Both the position numbers and the translations under genes were made by a program. A model generated the notes under the pieces. The model was not told where the DNA came from, searched no databases, and saw only the letters and a list, made by a program, of their open reading frames with translations. A DNA stretch of 64,000 nt. Origin: Nostoc edaphicum CCNP1411 (GTDB taxonomy: Bacteria; Cyanobacteriota; Cyanobacteriia; Cyanobacteriales; Nostocaceae). Where the stretch lies: the NCBI RefSeq assembly GCF_014023275.1, contig NZ_CP054698.1, positions 496,001 through 560,000 on the forward strand. Reading direction: 5' to 3'. Positions 34,620 to 43,505 of this stretch are shown piece by piece; the first letter of the stretch is position 1, and the number at the start of each line of letters is the position of its first letter.

Positions 34620-35035
34620 AAGGTAAAAAGGCGATCGCTTTTCTGTAGAGATTTTATGTGGACGATTGCATTATTTAACCTAAACAAATCAGGCAAACCA
34701 GTTAGCAGTAACATACCCCTCTTCTGTCACTCTCCGAAAACATTTGCCTTTTCTAAAATCTAGAGCTTTTGTATAACAAGCGATTGCGCGATTATTTTCT
34801 AATAACAAATACAAGTCCTATTTTTTTCTAATAGTATAGCTTGTATTGATTGCCTCATGAGGCTTCTAGCGATCACTTTCCCGGAAAGTGACAGAAGAGG
34901 GATACAGCAGAGGTACAGAACCAAGGATTCACAAATCAAATTATTCTTACTTCCTCCTGCCTCAAAACCAGTGACTTTGTACCTCATGCAAAAGAAAACT
35001 GCTGTATATAATAGCAAGCAATAAAAAGTAGCGAA
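34620..35035. other. Gene-free region with a long-spaced inverted repeat
   Basis: A 22-bp inverted repeat with 20 matches (34715-34736 and 34882-34903, core GTGACAGAAGAGGG) spans 189 bp. The right arm overlaps the palindrome TCACTTTCCCGGAAAGTGA (34873-34891). May be a degenerate small mobile element. A 72-codon minus frame here (34799-35017) lacks protein-like character. Confidence 0.45.
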
Positions 35036-35761
35036 TTACCTTCTCGGTTTTCGCCTGTAATGCCCATTTAAATTCACCAGCTTACCATTTCTCTCATAAG
35101 GCCCGATATATACATAATCACTTGTATTAGAAATTGTCTTATACTCTTTTGGCGTAATTCTTTCTTTTGTTGCCCTTCTTAGAGGCTTTGGTGGTTTTTT
35201 TTGCAGAGGTGGGTATAGTGGAATTCGTTGTACCGATTTTTGAGATGGCGGTTGAGATGAGTTTCTCAGAGGAGGTTGTGCTTCCCTTTTCGGTGGTGTG
35301 TATGGGGGAGTTGCTTGTGCTGGTTTTGGAGACTGTGGTTGAGATGAGCTTTGAGATGGTGTCTTTGTTTGTTGATTAACCCGTTGTTTGAATTTAGCGG
35401 CAGAAGTAGCTCTGATGTTGCTGACTTTATATCTTAGTTGATCAAAACCAGGAAACTGATTTGTAATCTCAGGGTTTCTGTGAGCGAATTTCCCAAGTAA
35501 ATCTTGAGCCAAAGCTGAGGTTGCAATTACCTTTTGAAGTTTGTATGTATCCTCAATAGCATTTAAATCTGCTAGTTTTTCACAGGAAAATTCATAAAAT
35601 AGACCGAAGCTACCGGCTAATCCTCCAAACACCACCATAGCCCAGTACAATTGAGCGAGTTGTCCCAAAGTTATATAACCGACCATACACAAAATGGCTA
35701 GTGTCCAACTCCAGTCAACTATTTCTTTAATCCGCTGAAAATGCTGGCGCAGTGATAACAT
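35036..35761 (-). CDS. Membrane protein with Pro/Gln-rich linker
   Basis: A 241-aa protein. Two hydrophobic helices near the N-terminus (WSWTLAILCMVGYITLG and YWAMVVFGGLAGSFGLFYEF) are followed by a helical segment, a Pro/Ser/Gln-rich region of about 80 residues (TPSQSSSQPQSPKPAQATPPYTP) and a short basic C-terminal motif (YVYIGPYERNGKLVNLNGHYRRKPRR). No family recognised. It follows the gene at 35780 by 18 bases, so both are one operon. Confidence 0.7.
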   Translation of the reverse strand: MLSLRQHFQRIKEIVDWSWTLAILCMVGYITLGQLAQLYWAMVVFGGLAGSFGLFYEFSCEKLADLNAIEDTYKLQKVIATSALAQDLLGKFAHRNPEITNQFPGFDQLRYKVSNIRATSAAKFKQRVNQQTKTPSQSSSQPQSPKPAQATPPYTPPKREAQPPLRNSSQPPSQKSVQRIPLYPPLQKKPPKPLRRATKERITPKEYKTISNTSDYVYIGPYERNGKLVNLNGHYRRKPRR

Positions 35762-35779
35762 TTAAGAATACTGAAAAAG

Positions 35780-36214
35780 TTAACTATTAGGCGTAGACTT
35801 CTTTTGAGGTACTGAGCATTTCAAGAAAATAGGTTTAGGTCTATCTGGGTTACTTTTCAAATTTAAGTCTTGCTTATAAGGCTCACAAGAATTTTTATAT
35901 ATGCGAACTTTAACGTAATCTGTAGTTGGTATTTGAACTCGGAAAGCGCCTAAATTATCAGTTGTATCTGTATCAGACCCACCTTCAGACTCCATTATTA
36001 CTTTTGCGCCAACTATAGGAACTTGAGTCGCTTCATCAAAAACGCTAACTTTTACACTACTTGAGTTTAGTACTGTAGAAGGTTTATTTTCAGCGCTTTC
36101 TTTATCTGAGGTATTCAGCCCTGGAACGTGAGTTGCAGCCCCATAGCCTATAGTCAACAAGAGAAATCCAGTCAGGGCGTACCAAATAGGTTTCGGTATA
36201 TTACTCAAATCCAT
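35780..36214 (-). CDS. Membrane-anchored carboxypeptidase-regulatory-like (Ig/beta-sandwich) protein
   Basis: A 144-aa protein. One N-terminal transmembrane helix (WYALTGFLLLTIGYGAATH) is followed by a beta-sandwich of the carboxypeptidase-regulatory type: VKVSVFDEATQVPIVGAKVIMESEGGSDTDTTDNLGAFRVQIP. The C-terminal part has a Cys pair (NSCEPYK and LKCSV) that may form a disulfide outside the cytoplasm. First gene of a two-gene operon with 35036. Function unknown. Confidence 0.72.
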   Translation of the reverse strand: MDLSNIPKPIWYALTGFLLLTIGYGAATHVPGLNTSDKESAENKPSTVLNSSSVKVSVFDEATQVPIVGAKVIMESEGGSDTDTTDNLGAFRVQIPTTDYVKVRIYKNSCEPYKQDLNLKSNPDRPKPIFLKCSVPQKKSTPNS

Positions 36215-36379
36215 ATAGTTGGCAGATGCGGATGTGTATTGATTAGCAAAGTTAAATTCTAAACATACTTATACTACCGCACGGTAAGAATAGTTTATGG
36301 AGTCTTCACGAAACAAGCTCGCTTGTGAAAAACTGGTTAAGAATGTGACGAAATTTAAAAATCACTAATCGTTTCATTA

Positions 36380-36967
36380 TTACTGTTGAATATCTTGGCG
36401 AAATTCCCTAATCGCTTCTAAGGGAGACGATAACAACAGACAACGATTGAGCAGAGATAAATCTAATTCTGCTAGCAACTCACTATTAACAACTTTCTCA
36501 TATTCTTGTTCTCGTAAGCAGTAGACTTCAATTGTGCCATCTTCCCAAAACCAAACTTCCGGGACTCCCATTAATTTGTACTTCTGTAATTTTATGGGAC
36601 TACCGCTAGTAATCACTACTTCAATACAGAGGTCTGGTATAGGTTTGTCGGTTCCAAAGCAATAAGATAAGTCAGCTTGATATTCTAATATCTTAGGAAT
36701 AACCTGACTAAAACTCCCACTGGGGAAAAACTCAATACCCTGTTCCACGAAATACTGCCCCAAGAGCAAACCAATTAAACACTTAATCGCCTCATGAGGC
36801 TTACCAATACTCACAATTTCTAAAATTCCCTCACAATAAAACAACCGCACCCCTGGCACATTTTCAAAGCTAGCTTGAATTGCTTTAAACTGTTCCCAAC
36901 TTAACCCATGTCGAAAAAAGCGTTGTTCTTCTGGTAAGTTAACAGCATTTTCTAACGTTTGAGTCAT
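36380..36967 (-). CDS. Uma2 family protein, second copy
   Basis: A 195-aa protein: FRHGLSWEQFKAIQASFENVPGVRLFYCEGILEIVSIGKPHE, then YQADLSYCFG and PDLCIEVVITSGSPIKLQKYKLMGVPEVWFWEDG. This is a distinct subgroup from the copy at 32596 (different N-terminal half). It lies 51 bp downstream of proB on the same strand and may be co-transcribed with it. Nuclease-fold protein of unknown role. Confidence 0.86.
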   Translation of the reverse strand: MTQTLENAVNLPEEQRFFRHGLSWEQFKAIQASFENVPGVRLFYCEGILEIVSIGKPHEAIKCLIGLLLGQYFVEQGIEFFPSGSFSQVIPKILEYQADLSYCFGTDKPIPDLCIEVVITSGSPIKLQKYKLMGVPEVWFWEDGTIEVYCLREQEYEKVVNSELLAELDLSLLNRCLLLSSPLEAIREFRQDIQQ

Positions 36968-37018
36968 AATATTTGTACTCTCTCAGTTAGTAGTTACCAA
37001 ATTTATCTAATTCCCATT

Positions 37019-38128
37019 TTAAGTCAAAACCAAATTATCTCGATGAATCACGGTTTCCACACCTGCATAACCTAAAATAGTGGAAATTTCTCGTGAATGA
37101 CACCCACGAATCTTTTGCAGTTCATTGCTGTTGTAATTCACAAGTCCTCTGGCAATTTCGTTACCGTTGCTGTCACATAATTGCACCGCATCTTGTGTGT
37201 CAAATTCTCCTTCTACGGCTTTAATTCCAGCAGCTAATAACGATTTTCCCCCTAGAGAAATTGCCGCGATCGCACCTTCATCTAAATACAATTTTCCCGC
37301 AGGTACTAGACCGTAAGCTATCCAACGTTTACGCGCCGAAGTTGGTTCTGGTTGTGGTTCAAAATGCGTCCCAATCAGTTCACCTTGGATAATTTTTTCG
37401 ATATTCCGAGGAAATCGCCCTTGGGTAATTACAGTCCGCACCCCAGCCGCAATGGCAATTCTCGTAGCCGAAATTTTTGTCGCCATCCCGCCAGTACCCC
37501 ACTGAGAACCTTGGGAACCTGTTTGTATCTGTAATTGAGCTAATTCCTTAATGCTACTAACTAGAGCAATTGGCCGCGCATCTGGCACAGAACGCGGATC
37601 GGCTGAGTACAACCTATCGACATCGGTGAGCAAAAATAGCCAATCTGCTTCTACTAAACTGGCAACCAATGCCGAAAGAGTATCATTATCACCAAACTTT
37701 AGTTCGTCTATTGCCACGGTATCATTTTCGTTGACTATAGGAATCACTCCCAGTCCCAGTAGTTCCTGGAAGGTGTTGTAGGCGTTGAGATAGCGGCTGC
37801 GCTGTACCAAATCACTGCGTGTCAATAATACTTGAGCGATCGCCTGTTGGAGGGTAGTAAATAAATCATCATATATACGGATTAACCTACCTTGTCCAAC
37901 TGCTGCTACAGCCTGTTTGAGTGCGATCGCTTTGGGACGTTCAGTTAAACCCAACCGCGCACAACCCACGCCCACCGCACCAGAAGAAACCAAAATCACC
38001 CGATGTCCTTGGCGTCTTAAATTACAAAGTGTCTCCGCCAAGGTAGCGATGGTAGAAAGTGCTAATTGTCCCGTTTCTGGTTGAGTTAGGCTAGATGTGC
38101 CGATTTTGACAACAATTGTTTTAGTCAT
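37019..38128 (-). CDS. proB: Glutamate 5-kinase with PUA domain
   Basis: A 369-aa enzyme for the first step of proline synthesis (glutamate to glutamyl-5-phosphate). The amino acid kinase domain (about 1-250) shows [40 protein letters not shown] and GTGGMATKI. The C-terminal PUA domain covers about 275-365 (ARKRWIAYG ... [10 protein letters not shown]). Length is normal. The DNA immediately upstream of the ATG is an STRR heptamer array, leaving no recognisable ribosome site. Confidence 0.94.
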   Translation of the reverse strand: MTKTIVVKIGTSSLTQPETGQLALSTIATLAETLCNLRRQGHRVILVSSGAVGVGCARLGLTERPKAIALKQAVAAVGQGRLIRIYDDLFTTLQQAIAQVLLTRSDLVQRSRYLNAYNTFQELLGLGVIPIVNENDTVAIDELKFGDNDTLSALVASLVEADWLFLLTDVDRLYSADPRSVPDARPIALVSSIKELAQLQIQTGSQGSQWGTGGMATKISATRIAIAAGVRTVITQGRFPRNIEKIIQGELIGTHFEPQPEPTSARKRWIAYGLVPAGKLYLDEGAIAAISLGGKSLLAAGIKAVEGEFDTQDAVQLCDSNGNEIARGLVNYNSNELQKIRGCHSREISTILGYAGVETVIHRDNLVLT

Positions 38129-38228
38129 TGGTCACTAGTCATTGGTCATTGGTCATTAGTCATTGGTCATTAGTCATTGGTCATTAGTAACTGACGAATG
38201 ACAACGGACAAATGACAAAGGACAAATG
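38125..38228. repeat. STRR heptamer array abutting the proB start
   Basis: Tandem 7-mers GTCATTG/GTCATTA (38125-38190) followed by AATGACA/CGGACAA/AGGACAA variants to about 38228. Begins at the proB start codon itself. Confidence 0.75.
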
Positions 38229-38240
38229 ACTAAAGAAATT

Positions 38241-38281
38241 GTAAAGCGCCAATCCTTCTATGGTGAAGGTTGACGCTTTAC
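38241..38281. terminator. Hairpin downstream of yqeG
   Basis: Arms GTAAAGCGCCAATCCTTC and GAAGGTTGACGCTTTAC pair with small bulges. It follows the yqeG stop by about 135 bases on the minus strand and precedes proB. Confidence 0.5.
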
Positions 38282-38415
38282 GGGTGTATATTTACTTAGT
38301 ATGAGTTAGGGTCTTTTTTGGCTGACCCCATGTTATTAATACTTATGATCCCCGATTTTTGGATTCCATAAAGATTCCTTAATGATTTCTTTAGATTTAC
38401 TTTCCTGACGACTTC

Positions 38416-38955
38416 TCAACTTTTGTGAATCTTAGTTTTCTTGGGGGTGATGGAGGCTCCCAGAATTTCAGATATCCAAACTTCAAAGTTGCGGATGGGA
38501 TGAGAGCGGAGAGCCGCATCGGCATGAACAATCGGTTCAACTAAAATGGTAAACATTCCCAGGCGATTACCTGCGATGACATCGGTAAACAGGCGATCGC
38601 CTACCATTCCCACTTGATGCACTGGTAGATCCATTCCCCTAAGTGCTGCCCTAATTTTGCGTCGGGAAGGCTTGGCTGCACCCAAGTAGTAAGGCAAGTT
38701 GAGCGATCGCGCAATGCCACCAATTCGCGCTTCACTCAGATTGTTACTGACCAAGCACAATGCAGTACAGGTGCGGATTTGCTCTACCCACTCTCGTAGT
38801 TCTGGGGAAGCTATCCCGACTGTAAAGGGTACCAAAGTTTCATCTACATCCAATACCAGCCCTTTAAGCCCGTATTTTTGGATAATATCTGGTGTTAGGT
38901 TCAACACTGAACCTTCTAAAATCAAGTCAGGCTGTAAAAGATTGTTCCAGACCAT
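38416..38955 (-). CDS. YqeG family HAD IIIA phosphatase
   Basis: The product is 179 aa from ATG 38955; a TTG start at 38961 would add two residues. HAD motif I is LVLDVDETLVPF, motif II CLVSNN, and the late motif GMVGDRLFTDVIAGNRLG. Related proteins dephosphorylate phosphatidylglycerolphosphate in plastids and cyanobacteria, so a role in phosphatidylglycerol synthesis is plausible by family. Separate from proB by a hairpin and an STRR array. Confidence 0.87.
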   Translation of the reverse strand: MVWNNLLQPDLILEGSVLNLTPDIIQKYGLKGLVLDVDETLVPFTVGIASPELREWVEQIRTCTALCLVSNNLSEARIGGIARSLNLPYYLGAAKPSRRKIRAALRGMDLPVHQVGMVGDRLFTDVIAGNRLGMFTILVEPIVHADAALRSHPIRNFEVWISEILGASITPKKTKIHKS

Positions 38956-39008
38956 AGTCAACAGTCAAATGTAGATAGCTAAGACAAATGAGCATAACCC
39001 AATATAGT

Positions 39009-39635
39009 TTAGTTAGTCGAACCCGATCCTGGAATATCTCCCTGAACACTTTGAGATAAAATCCCTAAAATCTTATCTATTTCTTTGATGTAATAATTAC
39101 TCAAATCAATAAATATATTGTTTTCTTCTAACTTCAAAAACTTCCAAATATCCCCTGTTGTTACTGCACCATAAATTTTTCTGATTTCATTCCCTTCTTG
39201 TTGATTAAACAATTGTGCTGCCAACATGGCTGCTGCACATTGACCTAATCCACCTTTAATATTTTCATTTTTGGCTTCAATAATAACCACTACAGGCACA
39301 TTAATTGTTAGTTGCTCTTTAGAACGACTGATGATAAAGTCACAATAGCCATTCAGACCCTTTTGTGGATCTACATTAAAATCTGTTCCTGAAAATAAAC
39401 TAATTGGATAATTAGCCCTGCGTCTTACCTCCAACAATATTGGAGTGATAATCATTTCTGAACGAGATTTTTCAGTATTAATTGCTAAAGCCAGTTCTGT
39501 AGTTTCTTCTAAAGAATTTTTGAGTTTTTCGCTTGCCTGTAGAGGTTTTATGTCCGCACACAAATCAGTTTCTTCATCAATGCGGATGCTGAATGACTTT
39601 TTAAATTTACTTAATGTAAAGTCGCTATAAGCCAT
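39009..39635 (-). CDS. Orphan PD-(D/E)XK-fold protein
   Basis: The product is 208 aa from ATG 39635, chosen because GAGGTG lies about 8 bases upstream; the frame is open to 39686. The region NGYCDFIISRSKEQLTINVPVVVIIEAKNENI gives Asp ... Glu-x-Lys spacing of restriction-like nucleases. No methyltransferase, toxin or helicase gene is nearby, and the family is often called a hypothetical restriction-endonuclease-like protein. Role unknown. Confidence 0.72.
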   Translation of the reverse strand: MAYSDFTLSKFKKSFSIRIDEETDLCADIKPLQASEKLKNSLEETTELALAINTEKSRSEMIITPILLEVRRRANYPISLFSGTDFNVDPQKGLNGYCDFIISRSKEQLTINVPVVVIIEAKNENIKGGLGQCAAAMLAAQLFNQQEGNEIRKIYGAVTTGDIWKFLKLEENNIFIDLSNYYIKEIDKILGILSQSVQGDIPGSGSTN

Positions 39636-39820
39636 TTTCAGCACCTCATAGCAATTTTGGATAATGGAATTGAAAATCTCTGCCAACTAAAATGCTTTTT
39701 TCAGGATTTTAAACAACATTAATTGTCGCAATTTAGTGCTAGTCTTTCATTGCTTCCACATTTAATGAGATATGGTAAAAGGTTTAACTAGATTGTGATG
39801 ACAATCAAAATTACCAATTA

Positions 39821-39857
39821 AAAAATTCAAAATGAAAATGTAACATTTTGAATTTTT
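39821..39857 (-). terminator. Terminator hairpin of the DUF3727 gene
   Basis: Perfect 14-bp AT-rich arms AAAAATTCAAAATG (39821-39834) and CATTTTGAATTTTT (39844-39857), four bases after the gene stop on the minus strand and followed there by a T-rich stretch. Confidence 0.65.
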
Positions 39858-39861
39858 TATC

Positions 39862-40434
39862 TTATTCCACTTCATTAAAAAGATGTTCCTCTAACAGAGG
39901 CTGCACTTGGCGGAACTCCTCTGGAGAAAGTAATTCAGGTTCACCTGTTTTTGCTATCCGTGCAAAAAACAACAGTGGATCAAGTGGTGTATAAATTGCA
40001 TACTCCTGATCTTCATCATAGAAGCTAGCGAGTAGCTGTAATTGCTCTGGCTCTAAATCTTCACCTTCGTCTTCGATTTCTAAGGTGAAGAGTTCTGATT
40101 CTTCAACTGGTGGTAAATCGCCTGCAACTGTCAGAGCATAAGCTGTGTTCTTTAGTATCAGGTTCTGCTCAGATAGTACAGCTTGAGCATTAGCAAAAAT
40201 TTGCTCAATTATGTTGTCGTCTTCTACTAGAACTGCTTCTTCTTCCTCATCGTCGCCTTCCCAAGAAAAAATTTCTACAGGTGAGTCTACAGGAAGAAGT
40301 AAAACGTATTCTTGTCCATCTACCTCCAGGGAATGCTCTATGTAACAGTCGAGCGATCGCCCTTTGTCATCGGTTAAAGTGATGGAACCCGCATGAGCGT
40401 TATCATTTTCTTCAGGAAATGGAGGGGAAAACAT
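39862..40434 (-). CDS. DUF3727 domain-containing protein
   Basis: A 190-aa very acidic protein found in cyanobacteria and plastids. The N-terminal part (SITLTDDKGRSLDCYIEHSLEVDGQEYVLLLPVDSPVEIFSWEGDDEEEEAVLVED) and the C-terminal part (ASFYDEDQEYAIYTPLDPLLFFARI) match the DUF3727/DUF1292 layout. No catalytic residues are evident. Probably single-gene transcript ending at the hairpin at 39821. Function not established. Confidence 0.85.
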   Translation of the reverse strand: MFSPPFPEENDNAHAGSITLTDDKGRSLDCYIEHSLEVDGQEYVLLLPVDSPVEIFSWEGDDEEEEAVLVEDDNIIEQIFANAQAVLSEQNLILKNTAYALTVAGDLPPVEESELFTLEIEDEGEDLEPEQLQLLASFYDEDQEYAIYTPLDPLLFFARIAKTGEPELLSPEEFRQVQPLLEEHLFNEVE

Positions 40435-40577
40435 AGCCGAAATGTAAAAATTTAATAAATACCAGCAACTTTGAAAATCGCTTCACTATCATTAATGACA
40501 GATTATGTCAATCAAATAGCTTTATACGTAGATACAACTGCTGGCTAATCGTTTTCAGAATATCATGTTAAAAGGTA

Positions 40578-41054
40578 TCAATACTCAATAACCGCCACTG
40601 AACTACGGGAACTGGCACGCTTAACATCCAGCCATTGTTGCAAAATCAAAGCGGCTGCCTTGCGGTCAATCAAACCTTTATTGCGTGACGGGGAGCGGTT
40701 TTCAGCTATCAGCAGTTGCTCTGCTTGAAATGAAGTTAATCGCTCATCCACATATTCCACAGGCAGTTTTAGTGCTTTAGCAAGTCTTGTAGTAAATTTC
40801 TGAACTTGACGCGCCTGAAATCCTATTGAGCCATCCATTGAATAAGGTAAGCCCATCACTAGAACTTGCACCTCGCGTTCATTAACTAGTTGTCGGATTT
40901 GCTCGACATCTTGCTCAAAAGATGCACGCTCAATTGTGGTGATCCCCGTGGCAATTAAACCCGTGCGATCGCACCCAGCCACACCAATTCGCTTGCGACC
41001 AAAATCTAGTCCCAAGGCTGAAATAAACGGTTTTGATTGCTCTTGGGATATCAC
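40578..41054 (-). CDS. ruvX: RuvX/YqgF-family protein, Holliday junction resolvase-like
   Basis: The product is 158 aa from GTG 41054, chosen because AGGAG lies 5 bases upstream and the start falls just after the stop of the acetyltransferase gene; an ATG at 41075 would overlap that gene by 20 bases. RNase H-like fold with ALGLDFGRKRIGVA, VLVMGLPYSMDGSIG, EYVDERLTSFQAEQLL and IDRKAAALILQQWL. The family processes 16S rRNA precursors in E. coli (YqgF) and resembles junction resolvases. Coupled to the upstream gene. Confidence 0.9.
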   Translation of the reverse strand: MISQEQSKPFISALGLDFGRKRIGVAGCDRTGLIATGITTIERASFEQDVEQIRQLVNEREVQVLVMGLPYSMDGSIGFQARQVQKFTTRLAKALKLPVEYVDERLTSFQAEQLLIAENRSPSRNKGLIDRKAAALILQQWLDVKRASSRSSVAVIEY

Positions 41055-41055
41055 A

Positions 41056-42312
41056 CTAATTCTCCTGTTGTACATCTGCTGATTCAGGAATCAGCGATGC
41101 TTCCATGCTAGGGTTTTTTCCCGAAAAGTTAATCGGTTCTGACTTACTTGGCAGTGGTTTCTCTGACGATGGCAGCTTTCCTGGTTGTATCCATGACATT
41201 CCACCTGGTATAGGTTTACGTGCCGGTTGTAAACCTTGCAGCATATCAGTCCACTGGATTCCTTCTAAGGAGACGAATTTAGACTCCCGTAGCTTGTGCC
41301 ACACAGAGCGAGACATAACTAATGTATGTTCTATGCGTTTTGCCCCAATTCGCTCCAAATACTCTTCTCGCTCTGCCTGATAGTCTGAAGAGGCTAGCTG
41401 TAACCCTTGCTGGGGAAAATCTTGGGCAATACGAGCCAGTTGAGATAGTAATTCTGGATACAGCCAGGTGTAAGCAGGATGAACCGTCAGCGTTGCAGCA
41501 TGGGGAACTTCACCCTTACGGTCAAGTTGCACCTGAAAATAGCCGATCGCAGCTTTGCGTTGGGGTTCAAATACGTAACCACTCACCACTTCTGTTTTGG
41601 TCAGCCATTGCTTCACTGCATCAGTTAAAGCGCCGAACAAGCTGGTTTTAAAGTCGCGGGTATTGCGGTCAAAAACTTGACGCACCAAAGGTGGCATTGA
41701 TGCCGTATCTAGTTGATATAGCAACTGGGCATCAGCATTACTCACTGGCATGAGGTTGGGCAAATCTGGCTCTGCTTGTGCCAATTCAGCCAGCAATTCT
41801 GGCCCAATTTCCCAGTAAGTCATTTCTGCCAGACGCTGGAATCCATTTTGTCGATATAGTGCCAGCGCCTCAACGTCGTTAATATTAACTTCCAGTAGCC
41901 AAGTGCGAGCTTCCAAAATCGATTCAAAGCAATGACGCAAAAGTTGCGAACCAATTCCTTGTTTATCGACACCACGCTCTAGTAGCACTTGATCAATCCG
42001 CCAAGTGCTGCGTGTCCGATTAAAGGGTGACACTTGAATCATGCCTAGAAGTAACCGCCCTTGCTCTGCTACATAGGCGCAGAGGCGATACTGGAGCGGG
42101 TTAGGAAACCAGCTTAAAAATTTGAGTAATCCATACCAGCGACGCAGCCTTTGCATCTGGCTGATGGCAAAACCTGCTCCCTTGGGAGTTAGGGCTGCGA
42201 ATGACTCTTGAGTTATGCGCTCAATCCCGTCCAGATCCCGGTATTGGACTGGTCGGATAACAACGCTGAGGTTTCTGGGAAGTAATGAAGTCATTTTTAT
42301 TCGAGCCGACAT
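41056..42312 (-). CDS. GNAT family N-acetyltransferase
   Basis: A 418-aa protein. The N-terminal GNAT domain (about 10-180) shows VVIRPVQYRDLDGIERITQESF and the acetyl-CoA loop region VDKQGIGSQLLRHCFE. A second GNAT-like half follows (about 190-350, TLTVHPAYTWLYPELLSQL) and a Pro/Ser-rich tail. ATG 42294 is an alternative start. Substrate unknown. It precedes ruvX with a two-base gap. Confidence 0.82.
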   Translation of the reverse strand: MSARIKMTSLLPRNLSVVIRPVQYRDLDGIERITQESFAALTPKGAGFAISQMQRLRRWYGLLKFLSWFPNPLQYRLCAYVAEQGRLLLGMIQVSPFNRTRSTWRIDQVLLERGVDKQGIGSQLLRHCFESILEARTWLLEVNINDVEALALYRQNGFQRLAEMTYWEIGPELLAELAQAEPDLPNLMPVSNADAQLLYQLDTASMPPLVRQVFDRNTRDFKTSLFGALTDAVKQWLTKTEVVSGYVFEPQRKAAIGYFQVQLDRKGEVPHAATLTVHPAYTWLYPELLSQLARIAQDFPQQGLQLASSDYQAEREEYLERIGAKRIEHTLVMSRSVWHKLRESKFVSLEGIQWTDMLQGLQPARKPIPGGMSWIQPGKLPSSEKPLPSKSEPINFSGKNPSMEASLIPESADVQQEN

Positions 42313-42516
42313 TTAGCCGTAACTAACTGCTCTTCAAAGGAACTGCTGCAATCATCTTAACTAGTTTCTGCTTTCTACTATTGTGCCAAAAGGGTGATTT
42401 TAGTAACTTAATACTTAAAGAAGCAGAAAAAGCAGACCTTGTGAGAACACCATTGGCATTGACCCAACAACATCTGCCCTTATTTTATTTGAATTTTGAT
42501 TAAAATTTGTATATAT

Positions 42517-42729
42517 TTATAGCCCTTGTCGAGAAACTAGCTTTTCAAAGTTGGCTTGGGTTTGATGGAGTAATTGCTGGCGACTATCTACCAGTGTTTG
42601 CTTCAGGGTTGGAACAAGATTGCGAGCTTGCAGAGTCATGTGAAGTTGCAGGTTGGCAACATATTCACTGAAATCTTGATTCATTTCATCTGCGCCCGCA
42701 TCCGTTAATAAATTTGATTCCATTGCCAC
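42517..42729 (-). CDS. Small helical hypothetical protein
   Basis: A 70-aa helical protein (DFSEYVANLQLHMTLQARNLVPTLKQTLVDSRQQLLHQTQANFEKLVSRQGL). GTG 42729 is chosen because AGGAG lies 6 bases upstream; ATG 42723 or 42768 are alternatives. No transmembrane helix. Family not recognised. Confidence 0.55.
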   Translation of the reverse strand: MAMESNLLTDAGADEMNQDFSEYVANLQLHMTLQARNLVPTLKQTLVDSRQQLLHQTQANFEKLVSRQGL

Positions 42730-42867
42730 TGTGTTCTCCTGTGTTAATCCTGTGCTATCTCTCTTCATGACCAAAAACTATCACGTTGTTTAGACTAACT
42801 TCTTAATTTGCAATGAAGTTTAACGCTTCTTAGGTATAGCGATCGCTATAGGATTTTCATCTGCCCA

Positions 42868-43359
42868 TTAAAATCTCAAACCAACACCACCCTGTACAGA
42901 GATAGCTGTACCACCGCTATCACGGTAGGCATCAAAAGCAATGATGGCGTTGCCAAAAAGCACAGTATTGCTATTTGGGATCATGTAATCAATGCCCGGT
43001 TGTAAAGCAAAACTAATTTTGTCGCCCACAGGAGAAGAACCACCACCACCAGCCAACACTAATCCAGCACCCAGGTAGGCATCAGTTTGCCAGTTCAGGG
43101 GGAAATCGTAGGAAACCGTTGGCACAATTGCCGTATTATTACCAATTAACACTTGGGCACGCAGTGAAATCGGTGCTTCCAAAAGCTTGTATCGTCCCGC
43201 TATCACCCCTCCGAGTTGGATACCATCGGTAACACCAATAGTGGGGCCTATACCGATATAACTACCATAGGCTACTTGAGCTTGTGCTGGTTTAGTAGTC
43301 GCCAGACTCAAGACCAAGCCAGCCCCCAAAACTGAAACCAAATATGGAATATATTTCAT
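42868..43359 (-). CDS. Secreted outer-membrane beta-barrel-like protein
   Basis: The product is 163 aa from ATG 43359, with AGGAG upstream. A signal peptide (LVSVLGAGLVLSLATTKPAQAQ) is followed by amphipathic beta strands rich in Gly (SYIGIGPTIGVTDGIQLGGVIAGRY) and a terminal aromatic residue (GVGLRF), as needed for outer-membrane barrel assembly. Likely a small porin-like or adhesin-like barrel; specific role unknown. Confidence 0.75.
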   Translation of the reverse strand: MKYIPYLVSVLGAGLVLSLATTKPAQAQVAYGSYIGIGPTIGVTDGIQLGGVIAGRYKLLEAPISLRAQVLIGNNTAIVPTVSYDFPLNWQTDAYLGAGLVLAGGGGSSPVGDKISFALQPGIDYMIPNSNTVLFGNAIIAFDAYRDSGGTAISVQGGVGLRF

Positions 43360-43387
43360 CACCTAACTCCTCACACCATTTTGAATT

Positions 43388-43421
43388 TGGGCATTGGGCA
43401 TTGGGCATTGGGCATGGGGCA
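43388..43421. repeat. STRR array, GGGCATT type
   Basis: About four tandem GGGCATT/GGGCATG heptamers upstream of the barrel-protein gene. Confidence 0.65.
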
Positions 43422-43505
43422 TTCATTGGTTATGCGCCTTGTCCCCCTCATCTCCCTCATCCTCCCCTGCTCCCTGCCTCCTGCCCCTCTGCTCCCCCTC
43501 TCATT

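Noticed and set aside
34799..35017. 72-codon minus-strand ORF
   Set aside because: It overlaps an inverted repeat and a palindrome and shows no domain or ribosome site.
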